64,000 nt of DNA, taken from Cryptomeria japonica. Its lineage: Eukaryota; Streptophyta; Pinopsida; Cupressales; Cupressaceae. The notes beneath the pieces were generated by a model that ran no database searches, was not told where the DNA came from, and worked only from the letters and a program-made list of their open reading frames with translations. Shown here piece by piece: positions 12,300 through 23,509 of the stretch. Numbering within the stretch: the stretch's first letter is position 1; each line of letters starts with the position of its first letter. The position numbers and the translations under genes are program-made. Where the stretch lies: positions 718,537,867-718,601,866 of the forward strand of contig NC_081413.1 of NCBI RefSeq assembly GCF_030272615.1, in the 5' to 3' direction.

Positions 12300-13637
12300 T
12301 GAAACTATAAAGATTTGGTCAACTACTGAGATGGGGGGTGAATCAGTACATAGAAAATTAACTAAACTTTCACCAAACTCATTTCCAACTTAGAATCAAC
12401 TCAAAAAACTAACTGGTTTAGATACTTTAACAAAACTACAGTAGCACTATCAAACCTTACCGGTTGACCAAATACATCAATGATATAATGCAACAGATCT
12501 AAATTTTAAATACCATTAGACAAAAACCTTAAACCACTTCACTAATACCAATAATAACATGTTTTAGCTTATTTCTAGTTATTTAAATAAATCTAAGTGG
12601 ATTTACCAGTCATTCATATCAATCATATCAGAAACACATCCACAAAATCATTCACCACTTGGCACAATAATTTTTCACGTGGAAACCCAAATGGGAAAAA
12701 CCACGGTGGGGATGAATACCCACAAGTATTTTGAACTCTTTTGAAGTTCACCCTATTAGGAGCTAAGCCTTGTTAGAAGTTTATACAATAATGTTCTATT
12801 AGGAACAGATCCGGTTAAGGACTACTCGGTTAAGGCATTGACTACAAATATCCCGTTAAAGGTAACACAATGTTAAAGGTAACCTCGATGGAGGATTTCA
12901 AATCCAAGCTAATGGATCACCTGGTTAGAAAATTTCAAAAATAACCCTGTTAGAGCTTACCCGGTTAAGTGATTTTACTATTGTAATGGTTACAGAATAA
13001 CAGGTTCTTTACTAACCTGGAAATAACACTTCCTTGTTGAATCAGATCCTTTACTACTCCTATTTGCCTTCACAATATTTTGCAGACACACCTCCTGGTT
13101 CTGCAACAATCACTAACACACTTAACCAAACTTTCCAACACTCTTTCAAACAATCCATCAAACTTAAAAACAAATACATTAGGTCAGTAACACAAAACAA
13201 ACCCTAGAATTCTCATAGAGATTACAAACACATTGGTTCAATCTTGACCATTAGATTACATTGCAATCAACTACACATTCTTCTAGGCATTTTCAACCAC
13301 TCATGGATCACCACACTTTGAATCTTGTATCTTATCATGCGTTTGTCACTTCATACTATGCATTTAATCATTTCCAAGATAAACGGTTATCTTTATGCTC
13401 CAAATCCATTTCAAAACTCATCCTGAGCAACATGCTTACGTGGCATCTTCATCACCGATCATCATTCAGTCATAAATCATCACAACCGATCTCCAAGCTT
13501 CATCAGTTAGGGTTTTTCTTCCCAACTGGTTAGGGTTACTAGTTGATATTCACTACTTCAATACTGATTGCTTTACTGCTTCATTATCGGTTGCTTTACT
13601 GCTTCATTGTCGATTGCAATTGACATGAATGACAACA
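12300..13637 (-). repeat. Element D LTR
   Basis: Contains the G-tract module (GAGATGGGGGGTGAATCAGT near 12329) and the AAACCCAAATGGGAAAAACC module near 12687 at the same relative places as in LTR F. It ends GAATGACAACA at 13637, a normal start TGTTGTC in minus orientation. The left boundary is approximate. Confidence 0.65.
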
Positions 13638-14797
13638 CTTCCAATCTTCAATGCAATCTTTATGCAATACCAACTGTGTCGACTTGAATTTCATCCTCAG
13701 AATGCTACCTACAACAAGTTAGTTTCATAAAATACCAATGGAAATGCTACAGGAAATCCAAACTAAACCAATGAAACTACATGAAATACATATGAAATAA
13801 AAATACTAATATTACCTTCATGGTTTATGTCTCATTGTGTCCTAACTCCACTGCTCCTAGTTGCAGATGGTGTGCTCTCAGACAAGCACTGATAGCTTCC
13901 AAGATGGCATATGAAGAATGGGCTGATAACTAATAGTTTACAAATGCTATGATATGCAATGCTAAATGATTATGCTAAAATGATAATTGCTATTTGCTTC
14001 AAGATTAAAAACTAACAGATGCATAAGTTTTACAAAATATTTGCTTGAAAATGCACTTGAAGACTAACTCTCTCTCAACTCAAACTCCTAATTTTATAGA
14101 CTTTGAGAGTGTAAGATGATGTGGCCTAGATCAACGGTCATGATCAGATCTGCAAATTTGGATGGTTGTGAGCAAAGGTGAAGGTTTAGAGAAAGGGGGA
14201 AGGAGAAGACAAGTGTCACTCATCTCACCTTGACTGGGTTGCTGACTGAGAGAATCTAGGGATGGTTGGAGATAATTTAAGCATGAGAGGACAAGTGGAT
14301 TCAAGTCCTTCCTAAGATGTAGGGATGTTGGAGAGAATTTAGAATGAGGTTAGGAAATATGTGTATGTACACAATATTTCATTAAATTTGGAGGTTGTAG
14401 ATAAATGATGAATTTAATATTTAAGAAATATTAATTTCCTTAGCCACATGATGGATGAGTTGACAAAGGGAAGATGAAGTGGAGATGGAAGGTGAGTTGG
14501 AAATGAAATTAAATAATTTAGGAAATCATTTAATATTTGAGACTATAGGATAGAAGAATAATCATTAAACATTAGATATTCAATTGATTGAAGGAGATAA
14601 TTAAATATTAGATATTTAATTAATTAGAGAATAGGATAGATGAATTAATTAATAAAATATTTCAATTAAATTAATTAATAGAAAGACACAAAAAAATGAA
14701 TTAAATAATTTAATCTTTTCAAATTAACTATTTAATAGAAGAATAATTATTAAATAATATTTATTTAATCTTTCATAGCCATTTTTATGTGTATACA
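13638..14797 (-). repeat. Element H 3' LTR, partial
   Basis: Starts in minus orientation with TGTATACACATAAAAATGG next to a polypurine tract and runs left until element D's LTR edge at 13637. It is AT-rich, with TTAATTAAT-type runs at 14500-14760. It contains no gene. The remainder would lie beyond element D and was not identified. Confidence 0.65.
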
Positions 14798-14816
14798 TTT
14801 TGCCCCTCTTTGAAAT
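14798..14816 (-). other. Polypurine tract (element H)
   Basis: The minus strand reads CATTTCAAAGAGGGGCAAAA just before the LTR start TGTATAC. Element E has an almost identical tract at 30031-30048. Confidence 0.8.
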
Positions 14817-15329
14817 GATGTGAAGACAACATTATTTCAAAGATTAAATCAAGTCTCGATAATGTGCCTGATGGAGATTGAAAATTCTAATTGTGTGCCC
14901 GAGGTACTGATTTTTGGATATTGATTTAATGATGATGCCCCCTTGAGAGATCATTTATGCATTAAAGGACTAAATGATCTCTCAATAGAAGAAGAATATT
15001 ATATGAAAGATATATGAGTGAATAGATTGCAGATTGATCAGATGAATTGGATTGATAAGATTGATTGGATTGAGATCAAGTCTGGTTTCAAGAAGGACAC
15101 ATCCCATATAAGACAAAAGATGATCAAAATGTTTGGTTTCAGGAAAGATACATCCTGTATAAGACATGATAGATGATCAAAACATCTGGTTTCAAGAAAG
15201 ATGCACCCTGTATAAGACCTAATAGATGATTGAATGAATGATGAAGATATTAAAGTGAATAGTGATTTCATTGGATGATGATGTTGGTGCAGGTGATCCA
15301 GGTGTTAGATCCACGAGCTCGAGAGGTAG
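14817..15329 (-). other. Element H 3' internal tail with short repeats
   Basis: No gene is recognised. A motif reading TCTGGTTTCAAGAA, then ACATCC and TATAAGAC, recurs about three times between 15080 and 15210. Similar copies occur in element E at 33600-33690. The last five bases (GGTAG) are the left target duplication of insertion I. Confidence 0.6.
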
Positions 15330-15703
15330 TGTAATGCCCCGCCAGGAAACCCCGAAGCGATAAAGCTAAAACACACCAATGGAGTGTAATTTTTTTTGTT
15401 TGTTTTAATAAGACACAACATTAAGATACATTGGAGTTATCTAACACTTAGATAACATAGCGGAAGACTAAACGAACCTAAGGAGTTTCCCAACGTGATT
15501 ATGTAACTTAACACCTAACTCAACTCACGACATTTGATCCAATTAAGCAGGATATCTTAATTACATGTTATTACTTGAAACATGGGTCTAATTTGTTCAG
15601 TGAATCAACATTATAGAAATTAAGAAGCACACACCTATTATGGTTGAAGATGAGGCTAACATGAGGATATCTACCCCTTTGAAGTTAAAGCATAGATAAC
15701 ATA

Positions 15704-16150
15704 TGAATTCATCCATTAAGGTTAAAATATAGTTATCTTGATAAGTTCATCCAATTTAGTTAAAATATAGCTAATAAGATGAAGTTCATTTATTAAGGTT
15801 AAAATGTAAGTAACCAAATGAGTTCATCCAGTATAGTTAAAATATAGTTAATAATATGAAGATCATTTATTAAGGATAAAATGCAAATAACATAATAAAG
15901 TTCATCCATTAGGGTTAAAATATAGATAGCTAAATGAGTTCACCCATTCTAGTTAAAATAAGTTAAGTATGATGAAGATTATTTATTAAGATTAAAATAT
16001 AAATAACTAAATGAGTTCACCCATTTTAGTTCAATTATAGCTATTATGATAAAGTTCATTTATTAAGATTAAAATGTAGATAACAACATGAAGTTCATCC
16101 ATTAGAATTACAATTTAGGTGATATGACGAGTTCATCCAATAACTTTTAA
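15704..16150. repeat. Tandem repeat, about 39 bases, 11-12 units
   Basis: Imperfect head-to-tail units each contain GTTCATCCATTAAGGTTAAA or a close variant, followed by ATAG and ATGA. Units with GTTCATCCA and GTTCATTTA tend to alternate, suggesting that a larger unit was duplicated. It lies inside insertion I. Confidence 0.8.
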
Positions 16151-16849
16151 ACCATTCGTTGCGTTCAAGTTTACATTAACACATGCCATGCATCTTGTTC
16201 CAAAATGTACTATAATTTCATCATAACTAATGAGTTCTTTCATGCATACTTAATTGTATCATCATTAACTGAAATTGATTACATTCCTTCATGATCCATT
16301 TATTGCATTTAAAAGATGACTACATACATGCATTACGATAATTTTCATCTAACCCAGTTATATATTCTATCTAATTATCATCCATACATGCTAGCACTAT
16401 CCATGAAACATGAGAGACAAAAACATCACATAACACAGAAATGATCTCGGAGTTTACCCTTAGAGGGCTACATCTCTGGGTCTGCTCAACTGCAAGACCC
16501 CTCTGGTAATTAATTAAGTTATAGTTACGTAGGGTTCGCGTCATTTACATTCCTGCCCTTTTAGGCGAGCACAACAATATACAAACAACCACTTCGGTCA
16601 ATAAATCCTAAAAGATCCCTACATAGAAATGGATCCAACTGAGCATATTAAAAGAACTATAAAGGTCTCTTGTCTGACGGTACTCTAACTTGGGGACTTG
16701 ACCAATTATGGTCAAACACAAAACAACCAGATGACAGGGTCCAAACAAACATATCAAGGAACTTTCCATTACTTTAAACAAAAGTGAAAGCAAAAATTAA
16801 ACCTTGCACAAGCAATAACCGGAAAATACAATCTTTTCTCATGTTGATT

Positions 16850-17620
16850 TAAACATTTAAATATCGATCAAGTTTTCTAAATGAGCTACGTTTTCAAAAT
16901 ATCCAATGATAAATATCTCATTCATTTTATTTTTACTTTTCAATTTCTCTATAATATGTTCCTGGATAAAATATTATTTAAAAATTATCAATTAATAAAT
17001 ATATTTTACTTCAACAATTTTCCGATCAAAATAATATTCTATCTTTTTTCCAAAAAGATACTTTCCCATTAATACTGATACCAAAATTAAATATTAAGTA
17101 ATATATATTTATTAACCCATGATTAATAAAATATACACAATTAATAATTAATAATACACAATAATCCAATCAAATATTAATTATTATATATATATTAATC
17201 TTCATTAATAAAATATATATTAATAATAATTTAATAATGCTCGAATTTTTGAATTAATTATTAATTAATATATATATCAATCTTCATTAATAAATATATA
17301 TTATTATTAATTAATAATTAATTAAACTAAAACCCTAGCTGCTGGGTACACAGACCAACACTTATATATATATATATCTTTTTTTTTTTAGCTTTAATAA
17401 TATTTCAAAAACAAATAAAACTAAAACCCTAGCTGGTACACAGACCAGCAGTAATGTATATACTTTTTTTATTTATATATATTTCTTTTTTTTTTTCAAT
17501 ACTCAAAAATTTTCTGAGAATAAAATGGGGATATTTTCCAGAATAGCAAAAGACTAGCATAAACATACTATTTTTTTTTTATTAAAAAAAAAAAAAAAAA
17601 ACACCAAGAAGCCCCAAATA
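16850..17620. repeat. AT-rich stretch with simple repeats
   Basis: Long runs of TTAATTAAT and TATATATA (about 17363-17378) and a poly-A run near 17584-17600. A block containing AAACTAAAACCCTAGCTG and then GGTACACAGACCA occurs twice, at 17324 and 17418. No gene is seen. Confidence 0.7.
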
Positions 17621-18954
17621 AAATAAAAGCAAACTAAAATAATAATAAACTAAAACCCCCAATTTATTTCATTCATAGACTCTATAATATTTTCCAGAAT
17701 TTCAAAAATAAACACCATTTTGAAGATTTTTCCAGAATATTATTGTTTTTCCAAAACACATACTTGATGAGAAAAAACTAAACCAAACAAGCAAATCTTG
17801 AGCATAATGGAGATCATTCCCCAAACAATGAATCCACCCAATTCCCACACTTGAAACTAAAATACGTAGATTCAAAACCCAAACCTCATTTCAATTCAGA
17901 AATTTCTTCAAAGGAAAGCAACCATAAATTTTATTTCATTCTTTTATTTATTTATCTATTTTATTTTTTTCTTTCAACAAAGGAAACAAAATAAAGAATC
18001 CTACCTCTCTTCGAATTCCTGGCAAGATCCGACAGAGAGCCCAACCTGTAGCTATGGAAATTCTTCCTTTCCCAAAATCCCCAAATTTTTTCCATCCAAA
18101 AAAAAAATCTTTCACACTATATCAAATATACATATAAATTAAACTTGTTTTTCTAATAAAAATTGATTTTCTTAAATAAGTAAAATTAACCTTTCTTTTC
18201 CAAAATGCAAATGAGATTAAATTATTTCTATTTCAAATAACTTTAAATCTTTCCCTTTTTTAAAACGCATAAACTAATTAAATTCGTTATTTTAAAATTA
18301 ACCATTAAATTAAACTTGCTACAAACATAAATAAAACAATCTTTTTAATTAATGATTAATCACATAAAAGAAATCTATATATTTTAAATCCCTCAATTAC
18401 TAATGCGTAAATGAACACATTAATTCAAACTAAATACTTAGGATAAAATACTCCATTTTACCACACGCAAGGCACACAAACCAAGAAAACCAACCAAATA
18501 CACGACACACAAACCCAAACGAAAAGGGAAACAGAAGGACCACACAAGACGCTCACTTGATCATGGCTAAGGCAAGATGAGGGTTTTACGACCACCTAAT
18601 CCAAATTCTAAGGATGAAAGAGGTATATCCAACCCTGCGAATCCTGATGGAGACGAACCTCACACCTAGGCGATACTGTACCTGCAATTTCATACAACCA
18701 TGAGTCACGCAAGCATACATATATATATTCAATGAAGGCGTTAGCTCAAGATTTATAACAAGAATTAGGGAAACAATTAAACTTACACAAGAATTGATGC
18801 GAAAGAACAATAATAGGTACGCACAATATTCATATTATCTAATCTACAACATTACATAATGGTAAATCAACTATCCAAGAATGCCACATAGAAAAAGTCA
18901 ACCAAGGTCAAACCGGTTTTACAAAGCCAACTAGGGTAGGGGCACTATAGGTAG

Positions 18955-19460
18955 GTAGCCATTGCATCTGTTGCTTTATTCTCATTTCTTGAAATCTGGG
19001 TGAATGATATTTCCTTAAAGTGTTCTTTAAACTCCTCTACTAGTTGTTTGTATGGCATGAGTTTATCATCCTTAGTTTGATAATCATCATTTATTTGGTT
19101 GATGATAAGCTGTGAATCACCATAGACATGTAGTTCTTTGACATTCCATTCAATGGCCATTTTGAGCCCAATAGTCAATGCTTCATATTCTGCAATATTG
19201 TTTGTACATGGAAACTGCAGTCTATATGATTTCAGAATTGTGTGTCCCTGAGGTGTGATGAAAAATATTTTTGGTCCTAATCCATATTGTGTATAAGAAC
19301 CATCAAAGTACAATTCCCTAAATTTTGTACTTATTGTTAAAATATCTGCATCAAGAAATTTAATGTACAAAGGCATGTCGTGTTGTAAAGGTGCTTCAGC
19401 CAATTGATCAATGATGATTTGTCCCTTGATAGCTTTTCGGTCAACATACTCTATATCAAA
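18955..19460 (-). pseudogene. Element H second RNase H domain
   Basis: Minus-strand sequence gives ELYFDGSYTQYGLGPKIFF, then NNIAEYEALTIGLKMAIEW, then ELHVYGDSQLIINQINDDY and a closing NENKATDAMATYL. The D, E, D spacing and the QLIINQ motif are those of the archaeal-type RNase H that Tat-lineage Gypsy elements carry as a second copy. Upstream coding sequence (EYVDRKAIKGQIIIDQLAEA) connects to the first RNase H across element C. It is part of a broken element. Confidence 0.9.
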
Positions 19461-19465
19461 TTCAC

Positions 19466-20256
19466 TGTTAGGATTAGGATTCCCAAAGATACTGAGAGGG
19501 GGGGGTGAATCAGTATCTGACTGGTTAATAAATTTACTTGACTTGAAACATGAAAAGCATATTAAAACTATGTACTGGTAAAAAAGAAATAATGCAGTAA
19601 ACAAGAATAACAACAACCATATGAGAAGCACACCATAACATAGTATTTTAACAAGGAAACCAAGTGTGGGAAAAACCTCGGTGGGATTTGTGACCCAAAA
19701 TATTCACTTACTGGCCAATAAGGGAATATTACTCTTACAATAGAGGCCTACACATGCAAGAAGGCCAAGTGCCTAGAGCTCACTACTAAATTACAAAAGA
19801 AGTCACACTGACTTACAAAATGGATTATATTAATCCAATGTCTTGTACTGCTTTAGATTAGCATCTGCTATGCCAGATCCAGTACCGATTTAAGCTCTGC
19901 TACATATGTAAACCCTTAACCTATAATTCGCATATTAGGTCTGCTTATCTCGCATCCTATCACACATCTTTTCTATTACAAAATGATCTCATACATATAT
20001 GAGTCATATTACAACTCGCCATGTTGGCTTACAATGATTTTACAACTAATTACAAAATACATTATAAACAAAATTTCTATCGGCCAGGGTGCCAGTATCC
20101 TTCCTTTCATTGCTGGTGTTCTGTGTGCCGATGTAGAGTTTGTCGTTGCCAATGTCGGTATCCTATCTTGTCGGTATCACATGATTGCAAGGTTACGATC
20201 AATGACAAAACCTTCAAACACCTACAATTTCTCATTGGAGTGTGCATTTGCCAACA
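19466..20256 (-). repeat. Element C 3' LTR (left)
   Basis: 791 bases, TGTTAGGATT to TGCCAACA. It contains an eight-G version of the G-tract module at about 19497-19513, a GGAAACC...GGGAAAAACC module at about 19655 and a CTCATA/TATGAG dyad at 19988-20003. Confidence 0.92.
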
Positions 20257-20439
20257 ATCTCCCCTTTTGGCATTGATGGCAACACTCATGAGAAAAAAGT
20301 GTCCAAAATGATATCCAAAAATAGTCTGCCAAAAATTGTCTGCCGAAATTGTATGCCCCCCCTGAGCAAATGAAGTCCCTTCCTTCTGACCATTTTTCTC
20401 ATTCCACTACTCCCCCTTTGACATCAATGACAAAGGTTA
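20257..20439 (-). other. Element C 3' spacer with two polypurine tracts
   Basis: The main tract (minus strand TGCCAAAAGGGGAGAT) abuts the LTR at 20257-20272. A second one (minus strand CATTGATGTCAAAGGGGGAG) is at 20409-20428. No gene is seen. Confidence 0.8.
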
Positions 20440-22015
20440 TCATTCGCTGTCAGTGGAGTCCTGCCTGAATTCTTGTAACCGATGGGTTACAATCTGAAAG
20501 ATATCTGTCAAAACTAAATTTATGTCATTTATGAATGTTTTGCAATCTTTTATTGCCTCATTTGTTCTTTGCACTGTACCGGTGAGTATGTGCATTTTCT
20601 CTTCTGGTGTCTTCAGTCCGGGAACCAAAGCCTTAGATATTTATTTTCTCAAGGAAATAAGATACTCTAGTCTTAGACTAAGTCTGCATTTTAATTCCTT
20701 TGCCTTATCCTTTATTCCCTGTTTGTCTTTCTCCAATTTCTTGATTTTCTCTTCCTACTCTATAATTTTCTTTTCTAATTCCAAAAATGAATCTGATGTT
20801 CCAATCAAATTGTCAGCAATATTATTTAACTTCTCTTGAGCTTTGTTGATCTCCTTGTCAAGATCCTTTGTTAAGACATTTGTTTTGCAAGTATCCCTGT
20901 ACAGTGTTTTGAAGTCAAGAATTATTTCTCCAAGTTCCGGTAATAGTGCATCCATTTTCTCCTTGTTCTTATTTACAATATCCTCAAAGAATTTCTCTTT
21001 TTCTTTTATCATCCTCTCCTTAAATGTATCCTCATTTATTTGATCAACAGTTATTAGATAGTCGATGATAAACTTAGACAATCTGTCTACTTGACCTAAA
21101 GAATCTTTATTCTCAACACTGCACTTTGGTGCTATCAATTTAAGAATTGGTATAGTATCATCAATAGCCTTATAGGCTTGTGCATTGCATTCCGTGATCT
21201 TCTTTATTGAATCTAATAAGACCTCTATTACATTAGTAGGTATGAATTCTATCATAGCTATACCAAATGTTTGTCCAACAGTTTTTACAATAGCCATGCT
21301 ACCGGTTGTAGTTATTTCCTTGCTTGGTTCAACCTCTAGTAGGTCTGTCTGAGTTTGCATTTCCACAAACAAAGTTTTAGGCTTTTCAGTTTGGCCAGTT
21401 GGCACTATCTTTTTCTGTACCTGTGCTTCAACCTATATCGGTTTGGGTTTCTCCAAATGTGTCTCAGATGGTTTCTCTGAGCTTTCAGTTGCCGGTTCCT
21501 CAGTTTGTGCCTCTAAACTTTGCTTAACCGGTTCTTCAGATGGTTTGTCTTTTATATCTACCAGTTTCTCAGTGGTATCCTCTATCAGTTGCTCTGTCTT
21601 TGTAGGTTTTTCTATGTTTAACTCAACCTCCACAGTCGGTGACTCAGTTGTCACATCTTTCTCCTTATCCTCAATGGTCTCTTTGTCAACCACGACATTA
21701 ACTTCCTGAGTATCTACATTTACAGTATACAAAATTTCTGATTCAAGGTTTGTATCTTCTACCAAAGTCTCCATACTCTCAATGGTCAGTTGATTTGCAG
21801 TAGTGTCTATCGGTGGAGTATCTGAAGGAGGTGGGGGCATATTGTCAATTATTTTTAAACTTGGTGGTCCACCTACCATGCCTTTACCCTTGTCTCTATC
21901 CTTTTGATATACTCTGATAGTTTTAGGTCTGAGTAATTCTTCCTCTTTTTCTTTCTCCATAAAGAAAATATCCCATCCATCAGTTGTTTCCTCAAATACT
22001 TCAGTTACTCTATCA
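20440..22015 (-). pseudogene. Element C long ORF, C-terminal part
   Basis: Minus-strand sequence matches the tail of B's long ORF: a charged Thr/Glu/Pro-rich zone (21433-21960, with many EEP and EKP repeats), then ITECNAQAYKAIDDTIPILK, then a coiled coil (DKEINKAQEKLNNIADNLIG), ending near 20440 as in B. The other part of the ORF continues at 43901 beyond insertion G. Function unknown. It is a fossil with several breaks. Confidence 0.8.
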
Positions 22016-23196
22016 TGTTAGGTCCAACTAGGAAAGCTAATGTACTGAGAGGGGAGGGGTGAATCAGTACTTCAAAACTTTTCTTGAACAACAATTTTAC
22101 TGTTAAACATAAAATGAATACTACTGATCTCATAATATATAATGCTGAAACATAATCACAGAAATAACATTCATACAAATTTCACTCCATAACACAAAGA
22201 TTTTGGTTACGCAGAAACTCTTGGTTAGAGAGAAAAACTGTGGTGGGGATGGCACCCACAACTTCACTACTGCAATAATCAAGATTGTTCGGTTCGAGCT
22301 ATATGTTTAGCTATTTCTGATAGCTTACCCTGTTAAGAGTACAAAAATATTTAGATCTACCTTGCTAAAGGATTTTAAAAACACTTTTACAAAATGTTGT
22401 ACCTGGTTAAAGGCTTTACAATTTATAGACTTTGTTAGAGTCTTTTACCTTGTTAAAGGTTTCTAACTTAACTCAAAATAATTCAATCAAAATCTTTACA
22501 AAATATCTGCAACTTTACATCTGAAATGTTATAGCAGACTCTATGTGCTCAATATGAAATTACCTTGCTCATAGCATACCTAAGTAATTGATAAGTCAAC
22601 TCGGTGACCATTTCTGTATACTTTGTCACTTAAACTATTCTCTGAAAGACCTTCTCGGTGACCTCTAAATATCTTTGTTAATCTTCACATCTTATCTTCA
22701 CTCAACATTTTCATATTCAACTCATCATTTTTCCCTCTTGTTACATACTCAAATCATTTTGTATATATACATCTCTAAGATGGTGATCTATTTATGCATC
22801 GATCATACAAACATGTTTTATCAAATGAATAAACATAGATATTATTTCATTGGATAAACTCCCTCAAAATCATACAAAATCTTTAAATGTAATTTCCTAT
22901 GTAATAACGATTCCATGTTCTCGAATCTTGTAACATGTTTCACATGTGTGTCCAGGTTCATTGAATCTGGTAACACATTTTCACTCGGTTTAGATTGACT
23001 CGGTATACCTTCTTTGTTGCTCAATAGACATAGAACTTTACTCAGTAGACAGCTCGGTGTGTCTCATCTCGGTGACTAGCCTTTCTCTGTAACCAACACC
23101 TTAGTAATTACCAACTGGACATTTCGGTGGTAATAACCAACTAGAGTATATAGAATGACTTTGGGCATAAAACTAATGACAACTTAGTAAATAGCA
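22016..23196 (-). repeat. Element G 3' LTR (left)
   Basis: 1181 bases, TGTTAGGTCCAACTAGG to AAATAGCA. It contains a GAGAGGGGAGGGGTGAATC module at about 22050. Confidence 0.9.
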
Positions 23197-23509
23197 ATAA
23201 TCTCCCCTTTTGACATTAGTTTGGTATGTTTGACAAAACTCCTTTCAAAGTCATAATACAAAATCTATATACTTTACAAAACAAACTGAAATGGCAGTAT
23301 ATACATTTGTTCAAATACATACTCAAATGCATACTCCCTTTATCAATATGTTGTATAACTTGATGATCTATACTTTGTATTTCATGCTCCTGATGTTCTA
23401 TGCTCCCCCTGTCAATTTCAATTGTACACTCGATATATATATTATTAACTTTGTACACTCAGATACTCTGTATACTCGGTACACTCCCCCTTTTTGACAA
23501 ACATTGAAA
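23197..23509 (-). other. Element G 3' spacer with two polypurine tracts
   Basis: The minus strand carries TGTCAAAAGGGGAGATTAT next to the LTR and a second purine tract (TTTGTCAAAAAGGGGGAGTG) at 23481-23500. No gene is seen between them. Confidence 0.7.

Larger units (their letters stand above)
10986..13637 (-). mobile_element. Element D: LTR element fragment with unknown ORF
   Basis: A minus-strand ORF region (10996-12290) lies directly beside an LTR on its right (about 12300-13637), consistent with a 5' LTR followed by coding sequence in minus orientation. The left part is missing where K begins. I see no clear primer binding site, only a weakly similar CTGATAATATGATG near 12290. It sits in the LTR of element H. 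It is a broken fossil. Confidence 0.6.
15330..18949 (-). repeat. Insertion I: 3.6 kb solo LTR, Gypsy (chromovirus-like)
   Basis: Starts TGTAATGCCCCGCC and ends GGTAGGGGCACTATA. It is flanked by perfect five-base duplications GGTAG (15325-15329 and 18950-18954), and both flanks are element H sequence. In minus orientation it ends GGCGGGGCATTACA, a common end for plant chromovirus LTRs. No gag or pol and no internal LTR pair is visible, so it looks like a solo LTR. It is very AT-rich from 16850 to 18450. The near-palindromic ends could suggest a DNA transposon, but the five-base duplication and TG start fit an LTR better. Confidence 0.75.

Noticed and set aside
15704-16150. CRISPR-like array
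   Set aside because: Units are contiguous and diverged with no unique spacers, in plant nuclear repeat DNA.
17584-17600. Poly-A run as the tail of a SINE or processed gene
   Set aside because: No Pol III boxes, coding sequence or flanking duplication around it. It lies in the AT-rich part of solo LTR I.
15330-18949. DNA transposon with terminal inverted repeats
   Set aside because: The flanking duplication is five bases, the ends read TG...TA next to chromovirus-like LTR end sequence, and no transposase is present.
20522-20839. Plus-strand open frame of 105 codons
   Set aside because: It is a shadow of the minus-strand coiled-coil end of element C's long ORF.
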